This document shows, piece by piece, positions 41,109-50,772 of a stretch of 64,000 bases of DNA. The position numbers and the translations under genes were made by a program. Numbering within the stretch: position 1 is the first letter of the stretch; every line of letters begins with the position of its first letter. The notes beneath the pieces were generated by a model. That model saw only the letters and a list, made by a program, of their open reading frames with translations, did no database searches and had not been told where the DNA came from. The stretch covers positions 102,819-166,818 of the forward strand of contig JACRJB010000007.1 in the NCBI GenBank assembly GCA_016215605.1. Reading direction: 5' to 3'. The stretch comes from Rhodopseudomonas palustris (GTDB lineage: Bacteria; Pseudomonadota; Alphaproteobacteria; Rhizobiales; Xanthobacteraceae).

Positions 41109-44100
41109 ATGAACATGCCGCTGCGACACGTGTCGCTGAAGGATCGCTACACGCAGGCTTCGGGCGTCGTCTTCCTCAACGGGACACAGGCGCTGGTCAG
41201 GCTGCTGCTGACGCAGCGGGAGCGGGATCGCAAGGCCGGATTGAACACGGCCGGATTTGTCTCGGGCTATCGCGGCTCGCCGCTCGGCGGCCTCGATATG
41301 GAGCTGTGGAACTCCAAGGAATTCCTGAAGCAGTCGGAGATCGTGTTTCAGCCGGGCCTCAACGAGGATCTGGCCGCGACGTCGGTGTGGGGCACGCAGC
41401 AGATCGACAGCCTGCCAGGCAAGACCGTCGATGGCGTGTTCGGCATGTGGTACGGCAAGGGGCCAGGCGTCGACCGCTCGGGCGATCCGTTCAAGCACGG
41501 CAACTACGCCGGCACGACGCGCCACGGCGGCGTGCTCGTGGTCTATGGCGACGACCATCCGGGCAAGTCGTCCACGGTCGCGCATCAGAGCGAACAGGCG
41601 CTGGCCGCCAATCTCATTCCGTCGCTCTATCCAGCCGACGTTCAGGAGATCATCGAGTACGGTCTTCACGGTTGGGCGATGTCCCGCTTCACCGGCCTGT
41701 GGGTCGGACTGAAGACGGTCAACGAGACCGTCGAGACCACCTCGACCATCGCGGTGGCGGACGACGAGCCTGTGATTAACCTGCCGGAGTCGGATCCGCA
41801 GGATGAGCCTGCGATCCGGCCGCAGCCGGACTACGGCCCGCAGCGCGATGAAACCGCGGTCATCCGGAAACGACTGCCGCGCATTCACGAATACGCCCGC
41901 GCCAACCGGCTCGACCAACGGCGCCTCGGCAAAGCAGGGGCGCGCCTGGGGATCGTGACCTCGGGCAAGGCGTTCGCCGATCTGGTCGACGCGCTCAACC
42001 TGCTCGGGATCGACGAGGCATGCGCCCAAGCGTGGGGGCTGTCTGTCTACAAGATCGGCCTGATCTGGCCGCTGGAGCCGACCGGCCTCGCCGCTTTCGC
42101 CGAGGGCTGCGAGGAACTGCTGTTCGTCGAGGAGAAGAGGGCGTTCCTGGAGGACCAGGCGGCCAAGATCCTGTTCAATCAGCGAGTGCGGCCGCGCCTG
42201 ATCGGCAAACAGGATGAACACGGCCGCGCGCTGCTGCCCTCCGACATCCAGCTCAACCCGCTTGTCATCGCCAAGGCTCTGGCGTCGCGGCTCACTGCGC
42301 TCGGCATCAGCAACGACGCCGTGCTGGGGATGATGCAGACGGAGGTGCCCGAGAAGGCCGCGCCTCCGCTCGAGGGGCAGCCGACCCGCGTGCCCTATTT
42401 CTGTTCGGGCTGTCCGCACAACAGCTCCACCAAGGTGCCCGAGGGCTCGATCGCGATGTCGGGCATCGGCTGTCACTCGATGGCCATGTGGATGGACCGC
42501 GACACGGTGAAGCCGGTACAAATGGGCGCCGAAGGCGCGAACTGGATCGGGCTGTCACCCTTCACCCGCACCCGGCACGTCTTCCAAAATCTCGGCGACG
42601 GCACCTATTCGCATTCGGGCCTGCTCGCGATCCGCGCGTCCGTACTCGCCGGCATCAACATCACGTACAAGATCCTCGCCAACGACGCCGTGGCCATGAC
42701 CGGCGGACAGCCGGTCGAAGGCGCCCTGACGACGCGTGCGATCGTGCGTCAGGTGCTGGCCGAGGATGTCGCGCGCACCGTCGTCGTCACCGACGATCTG
42801 GATCGAACCGCGGTCGATATCCCCGGCGTCGATGTGGTCGCGCGCGACCAGCTGCATCGCATCCAGACCGAGCTCCGCGACACTCCCGGCACGACGGTCA
42901 TCGTGTACGAACAGGTCTGTGCGGCGGAGAAGCGGCGCCGCCGCAAGCGCAAGCTGATGCCGGACCCGCCGCGGCGCATCTTCATCAATGAGGATGTCTG
43001 CGAAGGCTGCGGAGACTGCTCCGTGCAGTCGAACTGCGTCAGCATCGTGCCGGTGGATACGCCGCTCGGCCGAAAGCGGCGCATCGACCAGTCGTCGTGC
43101 AACAAGGATTATTCCTGTATCGAAGGCTTCTGCCCGTCATTCGTCTCCGTCGAAGGCGCGAAGCTGCGCAAAGGCGCTGGGCAAATCGATCGCGCCCTGT
43201 TCGCCGATCTGCCGGAAGCGCCGGAGGTCGAGTTCGATCAATACAGCGTGCTGATCACCGGGGTCGGTGGCAGCGGCGTCGTCACCATCGGCAGCGTGCT
43301 GGCGATGGCCGCCAACGTCGCCGGCAAGGCGGCCAATGCCTACAACATGACCGGGCTGGCGCAGAAGGGCGGCGCCGTCTTCAGCCACCTGCGGATCGCA
43401 TCGTCGCCCGATCGGCTGTCCAGCGCCATGGTCGGACCCGAGAGCGCCGATCTGCTGCTCGGCTGCGATCTGGTCGCCGCGGCGAGCCCCGATGGTCTCA
43501 AGGTCTGCTCGACGTCGCGGACACGGGCGGTCCTGTCCGCGGATCCGACACCGACAGCGGCGTTCCAGGCCGATCGCGACTACCGGATCGACGAGGCCGG
43601 ACTGGTCGGGCTGATCGGCGAGGCGACCGACATGAACTGGCTGATCGATGCCGGAGCGATCGCCGAGCAGATGCTCGGTGACCGCATCGGCAGCAACATG
43701 TTCATGGTCGGCTATGCCTATCAGCGCGGCCTGCTGCCGCTGCCGTCTGCGGCGATCCGCAAGGCCATCGAACTGAACGGCGCCGCCGTGCAGTTCAATC
43801 TCGATGCCTTCGACCTCGGCCGTCTTGCGGTCGTCGATCCCGCCGCGGTGCAGGCCCGCGGCCGCGCCGCGGTTGTGGCGGACACCTGCGACGCCATCGT
43901 CGCCCATCGTGTCGGCCTCCTGACGCAATATCAGAATGCGCGATGGGCCAAGCGCTACGCGCAATGGGTCGCGCGCGTGCGCGACGCCGAAGGCCGCGTC
44001 GCACCTGGGTCGGAGGAATTGTCGCGAGCGGTCGCCGTCAATCTCGCCAAGCTGATGACCTACAAGGACGAGTACGAAGTGGCCCGGCTGTATGCCCAGA

Positions 44101-44531
44101 GCGACTGGCGGGCGCGCTTGTCCGAAACCTTCGAAGGCTACGAGCAGCTTTCCGTCTGGCTGTCTCCGCCGCTGTTCGCGCCGATCGACAAGGCCACGGG
44201 CCGGCCGAAGAAGATCAAATTCGGTCCCTGGATTTTGACGGCCTTCAATGTCCTGGCCCGTTTCAAGGGGCTGCGCGGCACGCCGCTCGACCCGTTCGGC
44301 TGGACCGCCGAACGTCGCAAGGAACGAGGCCTGCTGGCCGATTATGAGACCCAGCTGGAGCTCATTTGCGGGAATCTCAACGCGGCGAACCTGCCGATTG
44401 CGATCGAAATGGCGTCGCTGCCGAACTTGGTCCGAGGTTTCGGCTTCAAGAAGGACGCAGCCATGATCGAGATGTCGACGAAGGCGACAGCGCTCGCTGA
44501 TCAGTTCAAGCGATCTGCCGGAGCGTCTTGA
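41109..44531 (+). CDS. fused indolepyruvate-type ferredoxin oxidoreductase (module B)
   Basis: A 1140-residue paralogue of the module A oxidoreductase with the same domain order. SGYRGSPLGGLD at the N-terminus; FFCSGCPHNS at about 430; TPP motif LGDGTYSHSG and ANDAVAMTGGQ at about 495-530; CEGCGDCSVQSNC at about 630 and SSCNKDYSCIEGFCP at about 662; the gamma-type domain starts at VLITGVGGSGVVTIGSVL (about 714). An acidic insert near residues 220-245 (DDEPVINLPESDPQDEPAIR) is not in the other copy. It is the last gene before the island's right repeat. Confidence 0.9.
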   Translation: MNMPLRHVSLKDRYTQASGVVFLNGTQALVRLLLTQRERDRKAGLNTAGFVSGYRGSPLGGLDMELWNSKEFLKQSEIVFQPGLNEDLAATSVWGTQQIDSLPGKTVDGVFGMWYGKGPGVDRSGDPFKHGNYAGTTRHGGVLVVYGDDHPGKSSTVAHQSEQALAANLIPSLYPADVQEIIEYGLHGWAMSRFTGLWVGLKTVNETVETTSTIAVADDEPVINLPESDPQDEPAIRPQPDYGPQRDETAVIRKRLPRIHEYARANRLDQRRLGKAGARLGIVTSGKAFADLVDALNLLGIDEACAQAWGLSVYKIGLIWPLEPTGLAAFAEGCEELLFVEEKRAFLEDQAAKILFNQRVRPRLIGKQDEHGRALLPSDIQLNPLVIAKALASRLTALGISNDAVLGMMQTEVPEKAAPPLEGQPTRVPYFCSGCPHNSSTKVPEGSIAMSGIGCHSMAMWMDRDTVKPVQMGAEGANWIGLSPFTRTRHVFQNLGDGTYSHSGLLAIRASVLAGINITYKILANDAVAMTGGQPVEGALTTRAIVRQVLAEDVARTVVVTDDLDRTAVDIPGVDVVARDQLHRIQTELRDTPGTTVIVYEQVCAAEKRRRRKRKLMPDPPRRIFINEDVCEGCGDCSVQSNCVSIVPVDTPLGRKRRIDQSSCNKDYSCIEGFCPSFVSVEGAKLRKGAGQIDRALFADLPEAPEVEFDQYSVLITGVGGSGVVTIGSVLAMAANVAGKAANAYNMTGLAQKGGAVFSHLRIASSPDRLSSAMVGPESADLLLGCDLVAAASPDGLKVCSTSRTRAVLSADPTPTAAFQADRDYRIDEAGLVGLIGEATDMNWLIDAGAIAEQMLGDRIGSNMFMVGYAYQRGLLPLPSAAIRKAIELNGAAVQFNLDAFDLGRLAVVDPAAVQARGRAAVVADTCDAIVAHRVGLLTQYQNARWAKRYAQWVARVRDAEGRVAPGSEELSRAVAVNLAKLMTYKDEYEVARLYAQSDWRARLSETFEGYEQLSVWLSPPLFAPIDKATGRPKKIKFGPWILTAFNVLARFKGLRGTPLDPFGWTAERRKERGLLADYETQLELICGNLNAANLPIAIEMASLPNLVRGFGFKKDAAMIEMSTKATALADQFKRSAGAS

Positions 44532-44555
44532 TCGGTCTGTTGGTCTCGAGACGGT

Positions 44556-44582
44556 GGTTCGAGTCCTGCGTCCCCACCATCC
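44556..44582 (+). repeat. right direct repeat (tRNA-Tyr 3' remnant, putative att site)
   Basis: GGTTCGAGTCCTGC, then GTCCCC and ACCATCC. It matches the 3' end of tRNA-Tyr at 6770-6797 with one substitution and one deletion. Upstream sequence does not continue the tRNA and would not form a T stem, so the duplication begins in the T arm as expected for an attachment site. It lies 25 bp after the last island gene. Confidence 0.7.
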
Positions 44583-44643
44583 ATCTTCTTGAAATCAAGA
44601 CTCGATCAGGGCTCGGCACCGGGCCGCAGCGGGGCCGGTGGGA

Positions 44644-45315
44644 TCACGCATTGCCGGTCAGCCGCAGGATCGCTTCGACGACATAACGGCTGGACTGCGC
44701 GATCCATTGCGTCGCGCCGCCGAGCCCGGCGAGCGGCAGCAGGAACACCACCCCGATCAGGATCAGCATGCCGTAGGGCTCGAGCCGCGCCAGCGGCTGC
44801 GACAGCACCCGCGGCAGCGCGCCGACGGCGATGCGGCCGCCGTCGAGCGGCGGAATTGGGATCAGGTTGAAGATCGCCAGCACGACATTGATCAGCAGCG
44901 CATTGGCGAGATTGCGCATCAGCCATTCGCCGGCCGCGCCCGGCATGTCGATCAGCCGGATCGCGATCGCGGCGGCGAGTGCCAGCACCAGATTGATCGC
45001 GGGACCGGCCGCCGCGACCAGGATCATGTCGCGGCGCGGATGCCGCAACCCGCGGAAATTCACCGGCACCGGCTTGGCGTAGCCGAACAGGAACGGCGAC
45101 TGCATCGCCAGCAGCAGCAGCGGCAGCAGCACCGTCCCGAACGGGTCGATATGCTTGAGCGGATTGAGCGTGACGCGGCCGAGCATCCAGGCGGTGTCGT
45201 CGCCGCACATCCGGGCGGCATAGGCGTGCGCCGCTTCGTGAAAGGTGATCGCGATGACGAGCGGCAGCGCCCACACCGAAATCACCAGCATCATCGTCGA
45301 GAACGGGTCGGACAT
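44644..45315 (-). CDS. site-2 protease family membrane metalloprotease (M50)
   Basis: A 223-residue M50B protease. The zinc motif HEAAH is at residues 26-30 in helix 1 (AITFHEAAHAYAARMCGDD), and the third ligand is in NLIPIPPLDGGRI. Six hydrophobic segments can be seen. This is the short S2P-like subgroup (bacterial YwhC/FtsH-less type) and has no PDZ domain. Its substrate is unknown. It lies convergent to the island's right end and divergent from the serine protease gene. Confidence 0.9.
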   Translation of the reverse strand: MSDPFSTMMLVISVWALPLVIAITFHEAAHAYAARMCGDDTAWMLGRVTLNPLKHIDPFGTVLLPLLLLAMQSPFLFGYAKPVPVNFRGLRHPRRDMILVAAAGPAINLVLALAAAIAIRLIDMPGAAGEWLMRNLANALLINVVLAIFNLIPIPPLDGGRIAVGALPRVLSQPLARLEPYGMLILIGVVFLLPLAGLGGATQWIAQSSRYVVEAILRLTGNA

Positions 45316-45561
45316 CGATCAACCTGCTGGCGTCGGCGCCATCCGCCGATCCTGGTTCCCGATATAGGACCCTGATCCGGACCGCGCCATCGCCGCAGAC
45401 GCCCGGATGGCCATCATGACCGCGAATTCATCTTCAGCCGGGGGCAGGCAGGTGCCGAGCGATATGGGCTGTCGCCAGATGGAACCGGGGCTCGCCGCAC
45501 CGCATTAAGAGCGGAACCCCCTGGAACTTCCGCTCGACACGGGGGCTGCAAGGACCCGCCG

Positions 45562-46725
45562 ATGCCGTCTTCCGTTCCGCCGACCGCCCCGGCGCCCGAT
45601 CCGCAGCTGCGCCGGGCGCAACGTACCGACCGCCTGCTGCGCATCGCGGTGATCTGGCTGTTGCTGCTGGCGACCGCGTGGGTCGCGCAACCTTATCTGG
45701 CCTCGTTGTGGTTTTCGGCGTCCGGCCCTCGCACGGTCACCGCGCGGGGCGATCTGGCACCGGCGGAACTCTCGACCATCGAGCTGTTCAAGCGGGTGTC
45801 GCCGTCGGTGGTGCACGTCTTCGCGCAGTCCAGCCGGAGGTCGCCATCGCTGCTCGAGCAACAGCAGCAGGGCGTGCAATCCGGTTCCGGCGTGATCTGG
45901 GACGCCGCCGGCCACGTTCTCACCAACAACCACGTCGTCCAGGGCGCGAGCGCGCTGGGCGTGCGGCTGTCGACCGGCGAGTTCGTCACCGCCCGCGTGG
46001 TCGGCACCGCGCCGAACTACGACCTCGCGGTGCTGCAGCTGGAGCGGCCGCGGGCGACGTTGCGCCCGATCGCGATCGGCAGTTCGTCGGACCTGCAGGT
46101 CGGGCAGGCCGCCTTCGCCATCGGCAGCCCGTACGGACTGGAGCAGACGCTCACCACCGGCATCGTCAGCGCGTTGCAGCGGCGGCTGCCGACCGCGGCG
46201 GCGCACGAGATCAGCGGCGTGATCCAGACCGACGCGGCGATCAATCCCGGCAATTCCGGCGGGCCGCTGCTCGACAGCGCCGGCCGGCTGATCGGTTTGA
46301 ACACCGCGATCATCTCCGGCTCCGGCGCGTCGGCGGGCATCGGCTTCGCGATCCCGGTCGATGCGGTCAACCGCGTCGCCGCCGCGCTGATCAAGACCGG
46401 CACCGTGCCGGTGCCCGGCATCGGCATCATCGCCGCCGACGAGAACGAGGCCGCCCGGCTCGGCATCGACGGAGTCGTCGTGGTTCGTACGCTGCCGGAC
46501 TCGCCGGCGGCGCGCGCGGGGCTCACCGGGGCCAGCGAGACCGGCATGGTCGAGGACGTCATCGTCGGCGCCAACGGCCAGGAGATCCACAGCATGTCGG
46601 ACCTCGCTGCGACGCTCGAACGCGTCGGCATCGGCAATGAGGTGAAGCTGCAGGTCATCCGTGACGGCCGCGCGCGCACAGTTACCATTCAGGTCACGGA
46701 CATCGCCCGGTTGCGGCGCAACTGA
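45562..46725 (+). CDS. HtrA/DegP-like serine protease with PDZ domain
   Basis: A 387-residue membrane-anchored trypsin-like protease. Order: cytoplasmic Pro-rich tail, a transmembrane anchor at about residues 27-45 ([20 protein letters not shown]), the protease domain with His in TNNHVVQG (about 124), Asp in YDLAVLQLE (about 153) and Ser in NPGNSGGPL (about 232), then one PDZ domain from about 285. It would act in the periplasm in protein quality control or envelope stress signalling. Its layout resembles DegS more than DegP. Confidence 0.9.
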   Translation: MPSSVPPTAPAPDPQLRRAQRTDRLLRIAVIWLLLLATAWVAQPYLASLWFSASGPRTVTARGDLAPAELSTIELFKRVSPSVVHVFAQSSRRSPSLLEQQQQGVQSGSGVIWDAAGHVLTNNHVVQGASALGVRLSTGEFVTARVVGTAPNYDLAVLQLERPRATLRPIAIGSSSDLQVGQAAFAIGSPYGLEQTLTTGIVSALQRRLPTAAAHEISGVIQTDAAINPGNSGGPLLDSAGRLIGLNTAIISGSGASAGIGFAIPVDAVNRVAAALIKTGTVPVPGIGIIAADENEAARLGIDGVVVVRTLPDSPAARAGLTGASETGMVEDVIVGANGQEIHSMSDLAATLERVGIGNEVKLQVIRDGRARTVTIQVTDIARLRRN

Positions 46726-46897
46726 TCGCGGCGCGGCGCTATGCCACCTGATAATCGCTCGTTGTTGCACAAATCGAGCGTTTCGATTCGCGATTTGTCC
46801 GGGCGGCGCCGTCACCCCCGGTATTACTACTAGTTTCAGCGTTAACCGCCTCGTCAATCCCGGAATCTATGATCGCGACCGCAAAAGGACGGTCGCA

Positions 46898-48910
46898 ATG
46901 CTCAAACTCAATCGAATCGGTAACAAGCTCGGAATCGCCGGACTGATCGGCATTTCTCTCGCCATCGGCATGGTGGTCAACCAGTCCATCACCGAGTCGA
47001 AGGTGTACGAGGCGACGCGCGTCGCCGATATCCAGGCGCAGGTTTCGGAGAAGGCGCTGATCGCCGAGTCCGAGATGCGCAACATGCAGCTCGCCGTCCG
47101 CGGCGTCCGGCTGTCGCGTTCGCTCAAGGAACTCGATCAGCGCATCGGCCAGTTCAACGAGGCGCGGATCGCGCAGGCGAAGTTGCTCGACGGCGCGATC
47201 TCGCTCGCGATGTCGCCGCAGGAAAAAGACAGTTTCGCCGAGATCAGGAAGATGACCGTCGACTATGCGGCCGGCGCCGACGAACAGGCCGAGCAGCATC
47301 GACGCGGCCTCGATCTCAACGTCAAGCGCGCCGCCGTGGCCGACGAATGGGACAACAAGGTCGAAGGATTACAGGCCGCTCTCGGCAACAGCCCGGCTCT
47401 CGCGAGTCTTCGCGACGCGGACGGCGATTTCGCCGCGATCCGCTCGATCGGCTGGAAGTACTTCGTCATCGACGACAAGGATCAGAAAGCCAAGCTCGAG
47501 CGCAAGGTGTCGATCACCGCCGAGGAGTTGAAGCGCGCCGCCGAGCAGGCGCCGGACGCCAAGACCAAGACCGGGCTGCGCGACCTCGAAGGACTGCTTC
47601 AGTCCTATGTGAAGGCGATGACCGATGCGATCGCCGCCGATACGCTGAAGAATAGCATCAGCCGTGACCGCACCGTCCCGATCGCCAACAAGGCGGCGAC
47701 GCTGCTGCGCGGCGCGGTGGAGAAATCCCAGCAATCCGTGATCGCGGCCAAGGCGCGCGCGGCCGACGAGATGGCGTGGTCCGGCCGGATCAATTTCGCG
47801 TTCGGTGCGGCGATCATTCTGGTGCTGATCGGTTCCGCGGCGTTCTCGTTCCTCGGCGTGGCGCGTCCGCTGACGCGGCTGAACGGCGCGCTCGGCCAGA
47901 TCGCGGCGGGGCGGCTCGACGTCAAGATCGTCGGCGCGGATCGCGGCGACGAGATCGGAGATATCGGCAAGACCGTCGGCGTCATCCAGGCCAATGCCGA
48001 GCAGAAGGCGCGCGAGGAGGTCGAAGCCAAGATCGCGCTCGACCGCGACATCGCGCTCAAGCGCAAGCAGGACATGATCCGGCTCGCCGACGATTTCGAA
48101 GGCGCGATCGGCGAGATCGTCGAGACGGTGTCGTCGGCGTCGGAAGAGCTCGAGGCGTCGGCCACTTCGCTCACGAGCACTGCGGAGCGGTCGCAGACGC
48201 TCGCCACCGTGGTGGCGGCGGCGTCGGAGGAGGCGTCGACCAACGTCCAGTCGGTGGCGTCGGCGACCGAGGAGATGAGCTCGTCGGTCAACGAGATCAG
48301 CCGGCAGGTGCAGGAGTCGGCGCGGATTGCCCAGGAGGCGGTCGATCAGGCCCGCCTGACCAACGACCGGGTCGAGGAACTCGCCCAGGCCGCGGCGCGG
48401 ATCGGCGACGTCGTCGAACTGATCAACACCATCGCCGGCCAGACCAACCTGCTCGCGCTGAACGCCACCATCGAGGCGGCCCGTGCCGGTGAAGCCGGCC
48501 GCGGCTTTGCGGTGGTCGCCAGCGAGGTCAAGGCGCTCGCCGAACAGACCGCCAAGGCGACCGGCGAGATCAGCCAGCAGATCAGCGGCATCCAGGCTGC
48601 GACCGGGCAGTCGGTGGCGGCGATCAAGGAGATCGGCGAAACCATTGGCCGGATGTCGGAGATTTCCTCGACCATCGCTTCGGCCGTCGAGGAGCAGGGC
48701 GCCGCCACGCAGGAGATCTCGCGCAACGTCCAGCAGGCCGCCCAGGGCACCCAGCAGGTGTCGGCGAACATCACCGACGTGCAGCGCGGGGCCACCGAAA
48801 CCGGCGCCGCCTCGTCGCAGGTGCTGCACGCCGCCCAGTCGCTGTCCGGCGACAGCAACCGGCTGAGGCTCGAGGTCGAGCGGTTCCTCGGAACGGTGCG
48901 CGCCGCCTGA
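46898..48910 (+). CDS. methyl-accepting chemotaxis protein
   Basis: A 670-residue chemoreceptor. TM1 is at about residues 9-30, followed by a periplasmic helical ligand-binding domain of about 265 residues, TM2 near 297-320 ([20 protein letters not shown]), a HAMP domain ([20 protein letters not shown]) and the cytoplasmic signalling hairpin with the tip sequence [20 protein letters not shown]. There is no CheR pentapeptide at the C-terminus (it ends LGTVRAA). The four-helix-type sensor domain is not a PAS or Cache fold by sequence. AAGGA lies 8 bases upstream of the ATG. Confidence 0.92.
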   Translation: MLKLNRIGNKLGIAGLIGISLAIGMVVNQSITESKVYEATRVADIQAQVSEKALIAESEMRNMQLAVRGVRLSRSLKELDQRIGQFNEARIAQAKLLDGAISLAMSPQEKDSFAEIRKMTVDYAAGADEQAEQHRRGLDLNVKRAAVADEWDNKVEGLQAALGNSPALASLRDADGDFAAIRSIGWKYFVIDDKDQKAKLERKVSITAEELKRAAEQAPDAKTKTGLRDLEGLLQSYVKAMTDAIAADTLKNSISRDRTVPIANKAATLLRGAVEKSQQSVIAAKARAADEMAWSGRINFAFGAAIILVLIGSAAFSFLGVARPLTRLNGALGQIAAGRLDVKIVGADRGDEIGDIGKTVGVIQANAEQKAREEVEAKIALDRDIALKRKQDMIRLADDFEGAIGEIVETVSSASEELEASATSLTSTAERSQTLATVVAAASEEASTNVQSVASATEEMSSSVNEISRQVQESARIAQEAVDQARLTNDRVEELAQAAARIGDVVELINTIAGQTNLLALNATIEAARAGEAGRGFAVVASEVKALAEQTAKATGEISQQISGIQAATGQSVAAIKEIGETIGRMSEISSTIASAVEEQGAATQEISRNVQQAAQGTQQVSANITDVQRGATETGAASSQVLHAAQSLSGDSNRLRLEVERFLGTVRAA

Positions 48911-48925
48911 GGCGGCGCGGATCGG

Positions 48926-49333
48926 TCAGCCGATCTTCGCCATCGTCCACTGCGCCAGCAGGCCGCCCAGCGCGCCTGCGAGCGCGGTGAGCACCGCGCC
49001 CCACACGATGTCGGTGCCGACCAGCGCCCAATCCCACGACCGCAGGATCGCCATGTTGGTGAGTTCGAAGGTCGCGTAGCAGAACAGGCCGAACAGCGCG
49101 CCGTACAGCGCGTTGTGCTGCCAGTCGCCCGGCGCCGCGCCGTTGACGAAAACGACGATGCCGGCGGCGTAGAGCAGATAGAAGGCGATCGCCGGGGCGA
49201 CGCGCGGCGTGCTCAGCATGATCTCGCCGATGTGCTGTTCGAACATCTTCTTGCCGACGCTGCCGAGGAACAGGAAGTCCAGGGGCAGCAGCACGACGAG
49301 GGTTGCGAGGTAGACGACCGCCTGGCGCTTCAT
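48926..49333 (-). CDS. DUF2177 membrane protein
   Basis: A 135-residue inner-membrane protein with four hydrophobic helices. Family segments are LVVLLPLDFLFLGSVGKKMF near the start, the central ALYGALFGLFCYATFELTNM, and DWALVGTDIVWGAVLTALAG. Function is unknown. The ATG at 49333 has CGGAGA upstream. It is divergent from the 70-residue gene that follows. Confidence 0.88.
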   Translation of the reverse strand: MKRQAVVYLATLVVLLPLDFLFLGSVGKKMFEQHIGEIMLSTPRVAPAIAFYLLYAAGIVVFVNGAAPGDWQHNALYGALFGLFCYATFELTNMAILRSWDWALVGTDIVWGAVLTALAGALGGLLAQWTMAKIG

Positions 49334-49458
49334 TTCGATCTCCGGTGAGGTTCCCGGCTCAACGGCGGGCCCGCGCCTCGGTTCCATCGCGGCGAAGGAA
49401 CGAACCGGCGCAGCGGTCATTGTCGATCGAATTGGCATCGACGCAGAGGAGCGCGCGC

Positions 49459-49671
49459 ATGGGCAAGGCCTATTACGACATCATCGGCAGCGACGACAAT
49501 TGGGGCATCCGGCACGACGACGATCCGACCGGAGACTATGCCAGCAAGGAAGCCGCGTTCGAAGCGGCCTGCGCCGCAGCCTCGAACGCCATCAAGTTCG
49601 GCCACGAGGTCCGGATCACGGTGCCCGGCCAAGGCGACTCGGACAATGCACTCGGCACGATCAGCAACTGA
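49459..49671 (+). CDS. small acidic protein, DUF2188-like
   Basis: A 70-residue cytoplasmic protein, YYDIIGSDDNWGIRHDDDP followed by an Ala-rich helix (KEAAFEAACAAASNAIKFGH) and a short strand RITVPG. The beta-alpha-beta outline (a strand with a conserved Trp, then a helix, then a strand) resembles DUF2188, but the match is loose. GAGGAGCG lies upstream of the ATG. A terminator hairpin follows at 49683. Confidence 0.7.
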   Translation: MGKAYYDIIGSDDNWGIRHDDDPTGDYASKEAAFEAACAAASNAIKFGHEVRITVPGQGDSDNALGTISN

Positions 49672-49682
49672 CGGACCGAATT

Positions 49683-49709
49683 GAACGGCCGGAATGGACC
49701 CGGCCGTTC
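49683..49709 (+). terminator. hairpin after the small acidic gene
   Basis: GAACGGCCGG pairs perfectly with CCGGCCGTTC around a short loop (10-bp stem). It lies 11 bp after the stop codon. The trailing T-run is weak. Confidence 0.65.
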
Positions 49710-49730
49710 GGCTCGAAGTCACAAACAGCA

Positions 49731-49757
49731 AAATGCCCGGCACCTGGCCGGGCATTT
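49731..49757 (-). terminator. hairpin after the transglutaminase-like gene
   Basis: AAATGCCCGGC pairs perfectly with GCCGGGCATTT (11-bp stem, loop ACCTG). It lies about 31 bp beyond the stop of the leftward gene ending at 49789 and faces the previous hairpin. On the minus strand it is followed by TGCTGTTTG. Confidence 0.7.
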
Positions 49758-49788
49758 GTCATTGGACGCTGGAGTGATCCCGCGCTGT

Positions 49789-50640
49789 TTACGCCACTTT
49801 CGACAGCGGCGCTTGCAGGTCCGCGACCGGCTGCTCCGTCACCTCGTGGGTGATCACCTCGAACTGCAGCAACTGCGCGGTGCCGAACGACGTGGAGATC
49901 GCGACGTCGGCGGCGTCGCGGCCGCGGGCGATGACGACGCGGCCGATCCGCGGATGATTGTGCCGCGCGTCGAAGGTGTACCAGCGGCCCTCGAGATAGA
50001 CTTCGAACCACGCCGAGAAGTCCATCGGCGCCGGATCGATCGGCACGCCGATATCGCCGAGATAGCCGGTGCAGTAGCGCGCCGGAATGTTCATGCAGCG
50101 GCACAGCGTGACGGCCAGATGCGCGAAGTCGCGGCAAACGCCGATGCGTTCCGAATGGCCCTCGGACGCTGTGCGGTCGTTGCGAGCATGGTGATAGCCG
50201 AACTCGATCTGATTGTGGGTGTAGTCGACGATCGCCTGCACGCGCTCCCAGCCCGAGGTGATGCCGCCGAACATCGACCAGGCGAGGTTCGACAGCTTGT
50301 CGGTGTCGCAATAGCGGCTGCCGAGCAGGTAGATCAGGGCGTCGTCCGGAAGTTCCGCGATCGGCAACTGCCGGGCACCCGGCGCGACCTCGTCCGGAAG
50401 CCCGGAATCCTCGATCAGGAAATCGTTGCTGATGTCGATCCGGCCGGCCGGCGCGACGATCCGCGTGCAGATGTTGCCGAACATGTCGGTGAAGTCGCGC
50501 GCCGGAACGTCCGGCGCGAACCGGATCCTGTGCTCGCCGATGATGTGCTGCATCCGGGAGGGATGAACGCTGAGCAGCAGGTTCATCGGGGTTTCCTGGA
50601 AGCACTGGAAGGCGATGTTGTAGCCCGCTCGAATCTTCAC
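49789..50640 (-). CDS. transglutaminase-like cysteine peptidase family protein
   Basis: A 283-residue protein of the bacterial transglutaminase-like superfamily. The catalytic Cys is in SERIGVCRDFAHLAVTLCR, the His in GRWYTFDARHNHPR, and the Asp is the following Asp of that same strand-turn. An N-terminal beta domain precedes it (KIRAGYNIAFQCF). I chose the GTG at 50640 because GGAG lies 6 bases upstream; upstream in-frame starts (50655, 50682) lack one. Such proteins hydrolyse amide bonds, but substrates are unknown. Confidence 0.8.
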   Translation of the reverse strand: MKIRAGYNIAFQCFQETPMNLLLSVHPSRMQHIIGEHRIRFAPDVPARDFTDMFGNICTRIVAPAGRIDISNDFLIEDSGLPDEVAPGARQLPIAELPDDALIYLLGSRYCDTDKLSNLAWSMFGGITSGWERVQAIVDYTHNQIEFGYHHARNDRTASEGHSERIGVCRDFAHLAVTLCRCMNIPARYCTGYLGDIGVPIDPAPMDFSAWFEVYLEGRWYTFDARHNHPRIGRVVIARGRDAADVAISTSFGTAQLLQFEVITHEVTEQPVADLQAPLSKVA

Positions 50641-50772
50641 CGCTGTCTCCGTCACTGGCGCGCCGCCGGCGCGTCGTTGCATGTGTGCGTCGACAATGAG
50701 GAAACGTTCAGTCTGTTCCTCCGTAACCGACTGAACGGCTGCGCAAATATGCGGCAGCGCGGGAGAGCGCCG

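Noticed and set aside
44530..44585. A second intact tRNA gene at the right end of the island
   Set aside because: Only the T loop, 3' T-stem strand and acceptor end match; there is no D or anticodon arm upstream, and the 5' T-stem strand does not pair.
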